Shown here: positions 30,035-40,739 of the stretch, piece after piece
Position numbering within the stretch: the first letter of the stretch is position 1
Layout of the letters: every line of letters starts with the position of its first letter
NCBI RefSeq assembly: GCF_964204645.1
Contig: NC_134034.1
Location: 8,985,414 to 9,049,413 of the forward strand
Reading direction: 5' to 3'
Origin: Tubulanus polymorphus
Lineage: Eukaryota; Nemertea; Palaeonemertea; Tubulaniformes; Tubulanidae
Length of the DNA: 64,000 nt
Notes under the pieces: generated by a model
Told to the model about the DNA's origin: nothing
What the model saw: the letters and a program-made list of their open reading frames with translations, nothing else
The model's database searches: none
Position numbers and translations under genes: made by a program

Positions 30035-30791
30035 ATGGTAGAATTAAAAGAATATAGAATATTTGTTGATTCAAGAAGACTTACAAATTATAAATCACAT
30101 AATTTACTAGTACAATTAGATAGAGAATTCAAGAATTGTGTAGATTTAAAATTAGTAAATGTAAGTTTATGTAATTCTTTTTACAATGTATCGGATAAAA
30201 CTTTTGAACATAGAGGGTTTATGATTTATATGAGAAATAAAGATAAATGAATTCATATATTTTTAAAACCAGGATTATATAATTTAGAATCATTAGCACA
30301 GGAAATTAATAGAAGAGCTCGGTTGAAAATCGGGGGTACTGCTGAATTTGAAATTAGATTTAATAAAATTGATAGTTCCAATAAAATAAGAATAAAGTTA
30401 TCTAATGAACAACATAAATTTATGGTAAACAAACCACTGGCTAAAATGTTAGGAATTAAACCTCTTACAGTTACAGGAAACGCAGAAGGCAGCTCAAATA
30501 TAATACCTTTTACGCACTTTTATATTTATTGCAATTTAATCGAGCCTACAAAAACTTTCGAAGCAACTAAAGAAACAATTTGTAGTTCTAGTATACTAAA
30601 TATTTTACCGCTAAAAAAATGTTAAACAATTTGGAACTCAAATAAATTATAATTTAACAGATTGTGATTTCAAACCTTGCATTCCTAAATTCAATAATTT
30701 TAAATTAGAAATAAGAAATCCTACTGGTTATTTAATTGATTTGAATAACTTTCCTGTAATTTATGAATTGGTTATAAGATGTAAAGAGTAA
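30035..30791 (+). pseudogene. Penton-like minor capsid gene of P2, broken
   Basis: The first 60 residues are almost identical to the P1 penton candidate. A TGA at 30248-30250 replaces the Trp codon of the P1 NKWFHLYL motif, and a frameshift in an A-run near 30610 separates the last third, which ends in a recognisable PVIYELVIR strand. The start is AAAATAAATGG. The middle of the protein (around IKPLTVTGNAEG) differs from P1 in sequence and length. Confidence 0.8.
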
Positions 30792-30807
30792 TTTTTTCAC
30801 TATATAA

Positions 30808-31164
30808 ATGAATATAACTGTTGGGCCGAGTATATGTTTTGGGTTTGATTTTAAACATGAGAAAGAAATGAAATTTAACATTACTGATGTAATTTAACAA
30901 ATCAAAAATATTACATTTTCTAATGAAACAACATTTGAGTATGAAACAACAATAGATAAAGAAACTTTTAATGTAGAAAAGATTACTAATTTAATTAGAG
31001 AATCTTTAAGATCTTATGAATTAGATGAAGATTTTATCATCGATGATATTAAAAAAATAATAATTGAAATATATACAAATGAAACTAGTAATGAAATAAA
31101 TGTTGAATTAATCATACATAAGATAACTAAATATTTTGATGATAGTAATTTTTTTGATAAATAA
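30808..31164 (+). pseudogene. 118-aa uncharacterised protein of P2, broken
   Basis: This is the homologue of the P1 gene at 7959-8315 (opening NITVGPSICFGFDF). An in-frame TAA near 30896 interrupts it early. The ATG lies in TTTTTTCACTATATAAATG, and the stop directly abuts the next ATG. Confidence 0.8.
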
Positions 31165-31386
31165 ATGAGTGATAATAAGTGGATAATAACTGGATTATAT
31201 AATGGCGCATTACTATCAGTTGGAACTGTTGGTTATTCAATGGTATTAAAAAAAGTATTCAAAATGGGAAGTGTTAATGTTGATAGATTTGATATAAATG
31301 ATATCTTAAAATTAACGTTAGCAGTTACTTTATCTAATTTAACTATTGATTATTTGGAAAAACAAAAATATATTCGTCCCATATAA
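31165..31386 (+). CDS. Small conserved Polinton membrane protein of P2, 73 aa
   Basis: It is identical in length to the P1 gene at 7737-7958 and differs by one residue in the C-terminal tail (IRPI against IPPI). Two hydrophobic segments are retained. It is intact although neighbours on both sides are broken or decaying. The start follows ATTTTTTTGATAAATAAATG. Confidence 0.75.
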   Translation: MSDNKWIITGLYNGALLSVGTVGYSMVLKKVFKMGSVNVDRFDINDILKLTLAVTLSNLTIDYLEKQKYIRPI

Positions 31387-31410
31387 ATGCATAATTTTTT
31401 TGCTAAATAA

Positions 31411-31833
31411 ATGGCTTCTGCAATTATAACTATTATAGGATCGGCAATTGTTAACGCTTTAGCATTTACTGGTGGCGGTTATTTATTCAAGCATATTGAT
31501 AAAAATAGTTCATTAGGAGAACAAAGAAGACATAACTTAGCATTAGAAAAATATAATAAAGCAGCAGAAGAATACAGAGAAAAGAGGCAAAACTATATGG
31601 ATTACATCAATAAAGAATTATATGATCAGAAGATTTCACTTAGAGATTTTCACTCAGTCGATGATGCAATGAGTTTATATAACGCGGTAACAAATAAAGA
31701 AAAATTACATCTATACAAACCTAAATTATCAGATTATTATACCCCAAGTAATGAACAACAGAAATATGAAATAATTTGGATTTTAGGTGGAACAGTTATT
31801 GTTATATTTGTGGCGTATAAGTTTACTAATTAG
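31411..31833 (+). CDS. Small conserved Polinton membrane protein of P2, 140 aa
   Basis: This intact homologue of P1 7286-7708 shares the ALAFTGGGYLF N-terminal helix, the charged middle and the C-terminal anchor. Only a few substitutions separate the two. The start motif is ATTTTTTTGCTAAATAAATG. Confidence 0.78.
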   Translation: MASAIITIIGSAIVNALAFTGGGYLFKHIDKNSSLGEQRRHNLALEKYNKAAEEYREKRQNYMDYINKELYDQKISLRDFHSVDDAMSLYNAVTNKEKLHLYKPKLSDYYTPSNEQQKYEIIWILGGTVIVIFVAYKFTN

Positions 31834-31853
31834 TAATTTTTTTTGCTAAATAA

Positions 31854-32280
31854 ATGGATGATATTATTGATATTATTCCTCATGATATAAATAAAACTAA
31901 ATTAAAAACATATTTAGAAAAACAAATATTAGAATTTGAAAGTGACTTAAAAGTTAAAAAGAAAAAATATTTAAAACTAAAATTATATATTATCTTATTA
32001 TCAGTGGTTCGGTTACAATTAGTTCTGTTATAACATTTCTAGCAATATTCAGTCCATTAACACCTTTAGCTATATCAATTGGTGTATTAGGATTAAGTTC
32101 AAGTGTTTTAACTGGTATAAGTTCAAAATTAAATATAAAAAGTAATAAAGAAAAAATTAAAACTAATATAAAAGAAATTAATAAATTGAGGAATACACTA
32201 GATTATATCATGAGTTTAAATGGCCATATAACAGTTGAAGAACAAGATAAATTAATAAAAGAATTAATTAATTATTTATT
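31854..32280 (+). pseudogene. Two-helix small membrane protein of P2, broken
   Basis: This homologue of P1 6832-7266 has a frameshift near 31985, just after the Lys-rich segment, which destroys the first hydrophobic helix in frame. The second helix and the tail (NTLDYIMSLNGHITVEEQDKL) are readable in another frame. The original stop codon is also lost, so the frame runs into the next gene. Confidence 0.75.
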
Positions 32281-32290
32281 TTTTTATTAT

Positions 32291-33319
32291 AGTTTTCCAA
32301 AAGCTTTCCAATATAATAAATCAATTAAATATAATATTCCTGCAATAGATTTTAATAAAGATATTTCATATAGAAATGTAATTTTTAATTCATTAATTAA
32401 TTTAGATATTTATGTTACTGAAACTAATAATTTTAATGCAAAGATAGAAAATATATTTCATGTATATTTAATTAATTTTAAAAAATTGAAAGATGAAAAA
32501 CAGTGGTTATTAAAATCTAATATGAAGTATTGGCAGAACCAATTAAATTTTGCTGTTTATTGTGCAACAACAGGATGTGGAATTAGTTGGAATGATCATT
32601 TGAATAATTCTAAATATAAATTAATTCAAAGTTTATTTAGATTTCATACATACTTTCAAATCAGAATAATATTAAATGAATTAGAGTGCGCTTTACCAGG
32701 ATCTAGATATTTTAAAGAATTAGATAATAATATTAATTTATCAAAGTTTTATAAAATTTGTAATGAATTTAATATAGATATAAATAATTCTGATTTTAGA
32801 ACAAAAATTGGAACAATAAGATCACTTCCTTGCCCTAAAAAGATTGCAGAATATTGTGCACTTCCCATACCATCTAATAGTTTGTATAATATCTATAGTA
32901 ATAAATTAGGTTATGGTAAAATAGAAACAAAGGATTTAGAAACATTAAATTTCAATAAATTACCGACATTTTATGATAATTTAAAACAAGAAAACAATAA
33001 TGGTTGGGTTTATTTCATTTTAGAAAATAGTGAAGGTTTTACTAAATCAGGTATAGAAAGAATAAATCAATCTATTAGAACTTATTTGATATGTATTTTA
33101 GGTGCGCAAGTTGAAACAAGATCCCCAATAATTGGAAATTTGAATACATCATTTGATGCACAGAAACAATTTAAAGTTTTATTTGAAGATTCAATTCATA
33201 ATGATAAAAATAGATCGATTCCAGAAAACATTGTAAGATATCAAAATTATTTAGATAAATCACATATTAGATTAAATTATTGTATAGGCCCTAATCTTTT
33301 ATTATTTCTAATGATTTAG
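32291..33319 (+). pseudogene. CATTGCGISW-motif Polinton protein of P2, start lost and C-terminus shifted
   Basis: This corresponds to P1 5925-6815 and keeps NQLNFAVYCATTGCGISW, YFQIRIILNELECALPG and FDAQKQFKVLFEDSI. The start ATG seen in P1 is absent (AGTTTTCCA replaces ATGGGGTTTCC), so the frame is now an extension of the preceding gene from 32186. It carries an additional segment around KIGTIRSLPCPKKIAEYCALPIP that P1 lacks. At the 3' end a one-base deletion shifts the frame so that it ends LLLFLMI, instead of reading into the next segment as the P1 frame would. Confidence 0.75.
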
Positions 33320-33327
33320 TATTAAAG

Positions 33328-33669
33328 ATGGGAAACATAATTGGTTACAATAATCTAATTAAAACTGCAACAATAAATAATTCATTTGGATTAAATGATA
33401 TAAATAAAAAGATAATTACTGCTCCAAAATTAATGGAAGGTGAAAAAAATAAAAAACACATTCAATCAACAGAAACTAAAACTAAGAATATTAAATTAAA
33501 TAATGATTCTAAAATAAAAGATTACAATACATCAGAAGATATAAAAACTGATAATATTCAACATGAAATAATTAAACTAAATGATGATAATAAATCCCAT
33601 GAAAATACTAAATTAGCTATAACTTGTATAGGAATTGTAATCGGGGGAATATTATATTTTAAATTTTAA
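33328..33669 (+). CDS. C-terminal segment of the CATTGC-motif protein (as separate ORF), P2
   Basis: This 113-aa frame is nearly identical to P1 5514-5855, with a Lys/Asn-rich body and a C-terminal hydrophobic anchor. Its ATG lacks the TAAATG motif found at other genes, and in P1 the frame upstream is continuous with the preceding gene apart from one stop. It is probably the tail of a larger protein rather than a stand-alone gene. Confidence 0.55.
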   Translation: MGNIIGYNNLIKTATINNSFGLNDINKKIITAPKLMEGEKNKKHIQSTETKTKNIKLNNDSKIKDYNTSEDIKTDNIQHEIIKLNDDNKSHENTKLAITCIGIVIGGILYFKF

Positions 33670-33685
33670 TTTTTTTATTATGTAA

Positions 33686-35140
33686 ATGGATGTAGAAGGT
33701 GGAGAAGATTATGAAATGGACGGCATGGGAAATAATAATGAAGGATATATTGATGATGATTATAATGATGCAGAAACTAATATTGATGATGGAAATGAAT
33801 CAGCATATAATTCTAATTTAGCAGATAGTGGTTCTAAAGGCCAATCAACAGATGAATATATTAGAGGAGCTGAATCGAGAATAGATCCTGAAAATGAAGA
33901 TCCAGAATTATTAAAGAAAAATTTAGAATATAATGAATATATTTATAATTTCAAACCTATATTTGAAAAATCTGGATATAATATAAATGATAGAGGCGCT
34001 AGACTTTTAGTACAAGGCTTAAAGTTTTTAGATGGTGAATATTATTATCGTTTGAAAGATGATTATTATATTGATATCTCTTATAAAAAACAAAACAAAA
34101 TATTAGCAGAATCAACTTTGCTTAATTCAAAACCAGATAGAATTAAGAGAATAAGAAAGAGTAATGAAATAGAAGATGTAACACAAGAAGAAATTATTAA
34201 AAATGAAAGAGTATTTAAACAAAGAATTAATGAATTATTTGAAACAATCGATAATAATTTAGAACCAGAAACAAGTTCTGAACAGAATAAAACTTCCAAA
34301 ACTAGTAAACTTAAATCAAATAAAGTTCCAATTGAAAAACTTTTACCGAAAGGATTACTTGATGCAAAAGATCAAGAATTAGAAGAATTAGATATATTTA
34401 CTGATAAGGCAATTAGAGAAATTATTAGTATAAGACTTGCATCTGATAAAATTATGCATGATAAAAGTATAAGAGATTTTAAAATTAGACCTTTAGAAAA
34501 AGAATTAACTGATAAAAATAAAGAAATAGAACAACTAAAGTCTGATCTTGATCGAAAAGCAATTGATGAAAATGAATTTAGAAAAAGAAATGCATATTTA
34601 GAAAAAGAAAAAGATAATTTAGAATATAACATAGAATTACAAAAAGAAGAAATTAAATTATTATTAAAATCATATGATTATAATATTGATAGATTAAAAG
34701 ATGTTTTTAAAAGATATCTAATAAATCCAAATTCTAAAATATCATTGAAAGATAGAATAAAATTATCATTGAAGTTTGAAGGAATAACAATTCTTTCAAT
34801 TCTAACAGCTGTAACTATGTTATTTACAACAATAGGTTTAGCAATATCAAATGCTTTGAAATCTACACCTACTCCCAATAAACCGGATAAACCCCCGAAT
34901 GATAATAATTCTATACAAGATAAAGTTAAAGATGGTTTAAAGAAATTAGCAAAATATTTATGGGAACTATCTAAAAAATCTGCTGCAGCATTACCAGGAA
35001 TTATTGCATCAATTGTTGGTTTTATATTGAAATCTGCAGGGAATATTATTAACTTTGCTGCTGAACATATTATTTTATTTTTAATTACAGTTGTAAGTGC
35101 AATTATTTTTGGGTTAGTAAACATGATAAAAAATAAATAA
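33686..35140 (+). CDS. Polinton coiled-coil and membrane protein of P2, 484 aa
   Basis: This is the intact homologue of P1 4061-5497. The acidic N-terminus is diverged and longer (with SGSKGQSTDEYIRG). The coiled-coil region and the C-terminal block with STPTPNKPDKPP, AAALPGIIASIVGFIL and the final hydrophobic helix are almost unchanged. Conservation concentrated in the membrane half suggests that this part is functionally constrained. The start motif is ATTTTTTTATTATGTAAATG. Confidence 0.75.
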   Translation: MDVEGGEDYEMDGMGNNNEGYIDDDYNDAETNIDDGNESAYNSNLADSGSKGQSTDEYIRGAESRIDPENEDPELLKKNLEYNEYIYNFKPIFEKSGYNINDRGARLLVQGLKFLDGEYYYRLKDDYYIDISYKKQNKILAESTLLNSKPDRIKRIRKSNEIEDVTQEEIIKNERVFKQRINELFETIDNNLEPETSSEQNKTSKTSKLKSNKVPIEKLLPKGLLDAKDQELEELDIFTDKAIREIISIRLASDKIMHDKSIRDFKIRPLEKELTDKNKEIEQLKSDLDRKAIDENEFRKRNAYLEKEKDNLEYNIELQKEEIKLLLKSYDYNIDRLKDVFKRYLINPNSKISLKDRIKLSLKFEGITILSILTAVTMLFTTIGLAISNALKSTPTPNKPDKPPNDNNSIQDKVKDGLKKLAKYLWELSKKSAAALPGIIASIVGFILKSAGNIINFAAEHIILFLITVVSAIIFGLVNMIKNK

Positions 35141-35160
35141 TTAATTTCTTTGTTAAATAA

Positions 35161-36409
35161 ATGAGTGGGAGTTATATCAATCCTTCTAAGAATCATAGAA
35201 TATCTAATGCTATTAAAGCAGAAAGATCACATCACATTATTACTCATAACCCTTCGAATATTAATCCCGATGAAACTTTATATGTTAGAATCCCTCGATT
35301 AACACAAAATACTTTTTACGTTCCAAATAGTATTTATTTATCAGCCGATATAAAAGTAACCGGTAATAATAATAATTATGTTGTTGATAATGTTGGAAGA
35401 TATTTGATTAGAAAATTAACAATAAAGATCGGCCCAGAAACAGTTTTCTCATTAGATGATTATAATCTATTTATGCATTATAAAGATTTATGGTTAACTA
35501 AAGAAAATAGAAATAACATGATATTTCAAGGAATCCAATCAGAAAACCAAAATAAATTAAGATCAGAAACACATAATGCAATATTAACTAATGCTATAGA
35601 TAAATTGATAAAAAGGATATATGGAAGCAAATATAAAATTCCATTAGACTTTGAATTGATAAATAATAATGCACCTTTATATAAATACACAATTCAAGAA
35701 GATGTTATATTCGAAATAACATTTTCTCCTGTTAATGAAATTGCAATATATCTAGCGTTAATAAAGATATGAGTTATAAATTATCGGATATATGTTTAGA
35801 AAATGATACAGTAACTGATGAAAATATTTCAAGTATAATTCAAACTCAATACAATCAAGGATTTTCATTATTATATGATTATATTGATAAATTTAAAACC
35901 GTAACTATTAATGCAAATGATGAAATAATTAATGAGAATATTAACTTTCCAAGAAGATCTATTAAAGGTATATTAATATTTTTTACCATTGCAACATATA
36001 CTTAGGCGCAATAAATGTTGATAATTATTATAATCCTGAAATAACAAAAGTAGAAATAACTATCGAAGGAATAGCAAATAAAATATTTTGTCAAGGAATG
36101 AGAATGATTGATCAATGGCCAGAAATTAGAAAACATTTTATGAATGAAAAAGTAAAATCATCTGAAAATTGTAACATTAATCAAATGGATTATTATACCG
36201 GCAATAAATATGCATTGTGGTTAGATTTTAGAACAACAGAGGATAATTCATTACATGGTTCTGGAAAAAAATTACAGAACACTAAAGATGGAATACAATT
36301 ATTCATGACAAAGAATAAAGGAATCAAAAATTTTAAAATGCACATTTATATTATATCTGACGCGCAATTAAATATTGTAAATTCTCAATTAAATAGTGTT
36401 ATGTATTAA
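35161..36409 (+). pseudogene. Candidate major capsid protein of P2, two frameshifts
   Basis: The first 200 residues match the P1 capsid candidate closely. A 2-base gain near 35745 shifts the frame, and a 1-base loss near 36003 breaks it again. The C-terminal third is readable from 36098. The start context is TTTCTTTGTTAAATAAATG. The near-identity of N-terminal sequence with otherwise divergent neighbours shows strong past constraint. Confidence 0.78.
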
Positions 36410-36441
36410 AATTTTAACTTTAATAAAAATTTATATAAAAA

Positions 36442-37307
36442 ATGGAAGGAGGTAAAGTATATAAACATATTCCATACATCGATACACATGAAAATAATGA
36501 TGGTTTATATTATGTAATACCTTGTAATATAGCTTTGATATTTGATCCTATTTTCAAAATTTATAAAACTAAACTAATAGAAATCGAAAATAATAAAAGT
36601 TGTGTTGTTGATAATTTAAGTAATGTAATTGATAATAATGTAATACCTACTACATCTAATAATGTAATACCTACTACATCTAATAATGTTATACCTTCTA
36701 CATCTAATAATGTAATACCTACTACATCTAATAATGTAATACCTACTACATCTAATAATGTAATACCTTCTACATATAATAATGCAATAATATTAAATGT
36801 TAGTAAAAATAGAAATTATTGTGATTATTTTAAAGGTGAATTTTCAAACGCTCCATCAAATTGGAATAAACATATGAATACAAATTCACATATTACTAAC
36901 GTGTTGGTTTAAAAGAATTTATAGAACACCCATTTAGATATGTTACAAAGTTTGTTTCAAATAAAAAAGTAAATGGTAAAGAATTATACGAAGATTTATT
37001 ATCAGAAACACCTAATAAAAATGAATTAGATTTAACCGATGCTAATGAAATATTAGGATCAAACACTGTAAATGAAATATTAGGAGCAAACACTAATAAA
37101 GATGATAATGAAAATACAGGAAAGCGCATTGATAATAAAGATTCTATGAAACTTAAATCAGAAAATAAAGATATAGTTGAGATGCCTAATAAGTATATCA
37201 ATAAACCAATTATTTATGAAGATACGGTAGAGCATTTGAATAAATTGTTAGGGTCTGATAGTGAAAGTGATTCAGAAAGTAATTATATAACACTCAAAAA
37301 AGGTTGA
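36442..37307 (+). pseudogene. Asn/Thr-repeat zinc-finger-like protein of P2, frameshifted
   Basis: Residues 1-60 form a compact domain (YKHIPYIDTHENNDGLYYVIPCNIALIF), followed by six tandem 8-residue repeats NNVIPTTS/NNVIPSTS (DNA 36631-36780). A C2H2-like motif CDYF..H...H then follows. A one-base shift near 36905 separates this from a downstream open stretch (GLKEFIEHPFRYVTKFV...) that runs to a TGA at 37305-37307 and ends in an acidic DSESDSES tail. No counterpart lies in this position in P1. The leader is the A-rich type (TTATATAAAAAATGG), as at the replication genes. The function is unknown. Confidence 0.55.
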
Positions 37308-37690
37308 AAATTGTATAAAATAATAGTAAATAAAAAAGGGGTTTTAAGTATTTAAGGTATTTAAGGTATCTAATACATATCTTATACATATCTCATACAT
37401 ATTATTTGAAAATACCTTAAATTATATTTCTTTTTTAAATTTATATTGAAACCTCAGTAATAATAAATAACCTTTATTATTTTCAAACTTATTCATATAT
37501 TTGTTGAAAAAATAAAAATAAATTGGTTGAAAATTGTATAAATAATATTTATTTTAAAAAAGGGGGTTTTAAGTATTTAAGGTATCTAATAGGGTATCAG
37601 GTATTAGGGTATCAGGTATTAGGGTATCTGATAGGGTATCTAATACATAGGTAACTAATAGGGGTATCTAATACATAGGTATATAAATAG
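37308..37690. repeat. GGTATCTAATA iterations between converging P2 genes
   Basis: Two diverged copies of AAAAAAGGGGTTTTAAGTATTTAAGG (about 37335 and 37555) are each followed by runs of GGTATCTAATACATA, GGGTATCAGGTATTA and similar words. This lies between the last plus-strand gene and the first minus-strand gene, where the transcription units converge. It may be a termination zone or a binding-site cluster; nothing coding is seen. Confidence 0.6.
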
Positions 37691-38302
37691 TTATTTTATA
37701 AATTTATATTCATATGGAAATTGTAATCTCAGTAATAATTTTGAACCTTTATTATTCTTTAATTTATTCATATATTCATCATGTTATTCAGTTGGTATAA
37801 TTTGATTTTCTTCCAATGATTGTTGCATAGATTTTCTATCTTTGTTATAAAATAAAACCAGAAATCTTATATTCTCCCTAAAGTCTTTAACAATTGAATT
37901 ATATTTTTGATTTAAGACCCATGTTGTTATCCCAAAATGTCTTCCAGAGAAAGCTAAATAACATAACTCACTTTCTCTCACTTTTGAATCATGTAAATTA
38001 GCGCAATCATCTATAATGAATAATGTATTGGATCCTTTATAAGTATCAATTGCTATTTTAATACAATTATCTAAATTTTCTTTTACGGTTTTAGGATTTA
38101 ATATAATAAACCTTTTCATCTTAACTATATCTCTATTATATGTTTTATTCATTTCATAAGTAGGACAGAATAATATTATATTATCAAAATGATTCTTATA
38201 AATAGTTTCTAACAAGTCTAATATGAAATGTGTTTTACCACAATTGGTTACTCCAGTAACTAACATATTATGCGGTTCAAATATAAATAAATCTTTATTC
38301 AT
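37691..38302 (-). pseudogene. A32-like packaging ATPase of P2, late nonsense codon
   Basis: It matches the P1 ATPase with Walker A GVTNCGKT and Walker B LFIIDD intact. A TAA at 37784-37786 removes the last roughly 30 residues, which are still readable to 37691. It is the only obvious lesion, so partial activity cannot be excluded. The ATG overlaps the integrase stop region by 8 bases. Confidence 0.82.
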
Positions 38303-39413
38303 TTATTCTTTTAATTTTACTAGATAAAATCCATTCATTGAATTTATCATCGTACCCTTCATATTTCACCAAAGAATACTTTTTTCCTTTAAGAGTTTTT
38401 GTTTTTAATACTTTTTCTATTTTGTATTCTATATCATCTGGGTTTGGTACAAGTGATAGTTCTTGTTCATAAAAATAACCTAATATTTCTTCATCTTTTA
38501 AATCTTCGAATTTATACACAAATGGTTTAGTTAATATTATCTTTTTAATTTTAAATATTTCTTCTGTAAAATTTGGAGTATAACCTTTACAAAAGGTTTT
38601 TCTATATTTAGATATTCTTACGTGTTGTCCAATTTTAAATTTAGGTTCCCCAAAATCATGTGTAACAAACGCTCCATATAAATAATTCCATACTATTTCT
38701 GAATTATCTTCTTTTCTAGCTTGTATAGGTTTCATATTTATAGAACTATGTTTAGAATTATTATAACCTTTCACCAAATCATCTAACACATCGATATATT
38801 TATATGTTTCATTAGCAGTAAAATATTTCCACATTCTAGTTTTCAATGTTTTATTAAATCTTTCTATAATAGATGCTTTTTTATCTGAATGTGTTGAAAA
38901 ATAATCTACATCGTTATCAGATAATAGTTTTTTGAAATGTTTGTTATAAAATTCTTTACCTTCATCAAATTGTATCTTATCTGGAATAGCTTCTTTAAAT
39001 ATTGATTTAAAAGCATTTGTTACTTCGATACCAGTTTTATTTTTGATTGGAATTGACCATGCGTATCTACTGAATATGTCTATAACATTCAGTATCCAGA
39101 AATATCCTTTGTTGTATTCTTCTAAGTTCTTCATGTCAATTAAATCTGCTTGCCATTGTTGATCGATACATGAAACCATAACTTTTCTTGTTAAATAAGT
39201 TTTATCCATTTTCTTGTGGATTTGATATGTTGGTTGATTTTGTAACCATGATTTCAATTCACTATATTTTATATCACCATGTGGGTGCCATACGGCACCA
39301 TAACCATTTTCCTTATCAGATTTAATTTTACCCCATAATTCTGAAACGTTAGAATATGATACTTCACTTTCTGGGTTATAATATAACTCTCTTAAATATT
39401 GTTCTTTTTTCAT
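38295..39413 (-). CDS. DDE integrase with chromodomain of P2, intact
   Basis: This 372-aa frame has catalytic D90 (WQADLIDM), D150 (IQFDEGKEF) and E184 (SIIERFNKT), and a chromodomain-like C-terminus (IEKVLKTKTLKGKKYSLVKYEGYDDKFNEWIL). It is intact while the polymerase is heavily broken. It runs opposite to the capsid genes, unlike in P1, and follows a 116-aa gene by 6 bases. The start context ATAAGATG lacks the TAAATG motif, consistent with read-through from the upstream gene. Confidence 0.9.
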   Translation of the reverse strand: MKKEQYLRELYYNPESEVSYSNVSELWGKIKSDKENGYGAVWHPHGDIKYSELKSWLQNQPTYQIHKKMDKTYLTRKVMVSCIDQQWQADLIDMKNLEEYNKGYFWILNVIDIFSRYAWSIPIKNKTGIEVTNAFKSIFKEAIPDKIQFDEGKEFYNKHFKKLLSDNDVDYFSTHSDKKASIIERFNKTLKTRMWKYFTANETYKYIDVLDDLVKGYNNSKHSSINMKPIQARKEDNSEIVWNYLYGAFVTHDFGEPKFKIGQHVRISKYRKTFCKGYTPNFTEEIFKIKKIILTKPFVYKFEDLKDEEILGYFYEQELSLVPNPDDIEYKIEKVLKTKTLKGKKYSLVKYEGYDDKFNEWILSSKIKRINE

Positions 39414-39419
39414 CTTATT

Positions 39420-39770
39420 TTAATCCATTAATAATAATTTAGATTTAGTTTCAATGGTTTTATGATTTGACTTATTTTCTGGTATAATAGGTTTATCATC
39501 GGAATCATTATTGTTATTAAATTTTGATTTATATATTACACCGGATAATATAATAATTGTGATTGTAATATATAAGTAATTATTTCTTCCACTATTAGGA
39601 GAATCAGATGGATTATCATTCGAATCAATATCAGATAATTTCTGTGATTCATTTATATCAGTTAATTTCTTTTTCTTAGCTTTTTTTAATTCTGAAGATC
39701 TTTTACCTAATTCTCTTGCCCATATAATTTGTTTCTCGGATCTAGGCTTCTTCTTAACGCCATCACTCAT
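39420..39770 (-). CDS. Lysine-rich small membrane protein of P2, 116 aa
   Basis: A basic N-terminus (KKKPRSEKQIIWARELGKRSSELKKAKKKK) is followed by a Ser/Asp-rich linker and a hydrophobic segment (YLYITITIIILSGVIY). It is homologous to the gene at the left edge of P1 (1-198). The ATG overlaps the end of the upstream gene by 8 bases, so translation is probably coupled or from a shared transcript. Confidence 0.65.
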   Translation of the reverse strand: MSDGVKKKPRSEKQIIWARELGKRSSELKKAKKKKLTDINESQKLSDIDSNDNPSDSPNSGRNNYLYITITIIILSGVIYKSKFNNNNDSDDKPIIPENKSNHKTIETKSKLLLMD

Positions 39771-40377
39771 TTATTTTAGTTAATTTTTGTTCTGATTCAT
39801 TTTCTGTTTCGACGTTTGGTTGTAGTACAGCGTCATCTGTTTCATTCTTACCTGATTTATATTCCATAGGTTTGATGTTCGAAAATGATATGACACCAGT
39901 AGAAATTAATGTCATAACCGATCCTAATTGAAATGAAGCATAACCAACCCATTTTTGTAATTCAGTCATAACTAAGTAGTCATTTTTCAAATCACTATAT
40001 AATTTATTTTCATCATTAATTGGTATTAACTGGTTACATAACTTAGAGTAACATTTTATAATACCATCACTTATAGAGTCGTTTATTCTAGCTAATCTAG
40101 CTTCTTCATAAATCTTAAAATATTTTATTACTTTATCGGGTTCCATAGAGTCTAGTTCTTGAAAAGTAATGATTCTATTTAAAAACTCCTTAGTTTTTCC
40201 ACCGGCAATCAACAGTTCTAGATGATGCTTACAATATGAATAGTATTCATAATCTATATTGCAATTAACTTGAATATTATTTTCAATTTTGGTTGGAATA
40301 TCCTTATTATCACTAATACCCAAATCATTTAATGTTTTTTCAATATCAATACTATTCTTATTAGATTTCTTTGACAT
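39763..40377 (-). CDS. Conserved Polinton protein, 204 aa, of P2
   Basis: This intact homologue of P1 146-736 shares EKTLNDLGI, YCKHHLELLI and LYSDLKNDYLVMTELQKWVGYASFQLG, which runs into a hydrophobic helix. The C-terminal tail is acidic. It is the first gene of a minus-strand block 204aa-116aa-integrase-ATPase. The start is at TTTTTTTCTCTAATATAAATG, the late-type motif. Confidence 0.65.
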   Translation of the reverse strand: MSKKSNKNSIDIEKTLNDLGISDNKDIPTKIENNIQVNCNIDYEYYSYCKHHLELLIAGGKTKEFLNRIITFQELDSMEPDKVIKYFKIYEEARLARINDSISDGIIKCYSKLCNQLIPINDENKLYSDLKNDYLVMTELQKWVGYASFQLGSVMTLISTGVISFSNIKPMEYKSGKNETDDAVLQPNVETENESEQKLTKINE

Positions 40378-40739
40378 TTATATTAGAGAAAAAAAGCAAA
40401 ACAAATATTATAAGTATTCTTCAAATGATACTAGTATCTCTTTGGGTTAATACTAGTTAGTTAAAGGTAAATAATTTTAGTATTAGTTATTGTTTTTTTA
40501 GTATTTTTTATTTGTGATATAAAGTATTCTTTTTTGAAAAGAAAATATTAAAAATATAATAGAATTCACTAGCTAGTTGAAGTTATTGTTTTTTAAATAT
40601 TTTTTATTTAAAATCTATTATTCTTCAACCACTCAATAAAGATTCAACATATTGTTCATTATTTGGATCATTGTTCCATAATTCAATGAATTTCTTTGCT
40701 TTATCTAATTGATCCAAATATAACTGTAAATCTAGTTTA
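40378..40739. other. P2 intergenic region with ACTAGTA/CTAGTTGAA motifs
   Basis: AT-rich and non-coding, with ATACTAGTATC, ATACTAGTTAGTT and ACTAGCTAGTTGAAG words, recalling the iterons in P1 750-1018. The end (40620-40739) still resembles coding sequence downstream of the HNH frame, with LDLQLYLDQLDKAKKFI readable after its stop. Confidence 0.5.

Noticed and set aside
36631-36780. CRISPR-like array in P2
   Set aside because: The 24-base units are adjacent without spacers and translate in frame as NNVIPTTS, so they are protein repeats in a eukaryotic element.
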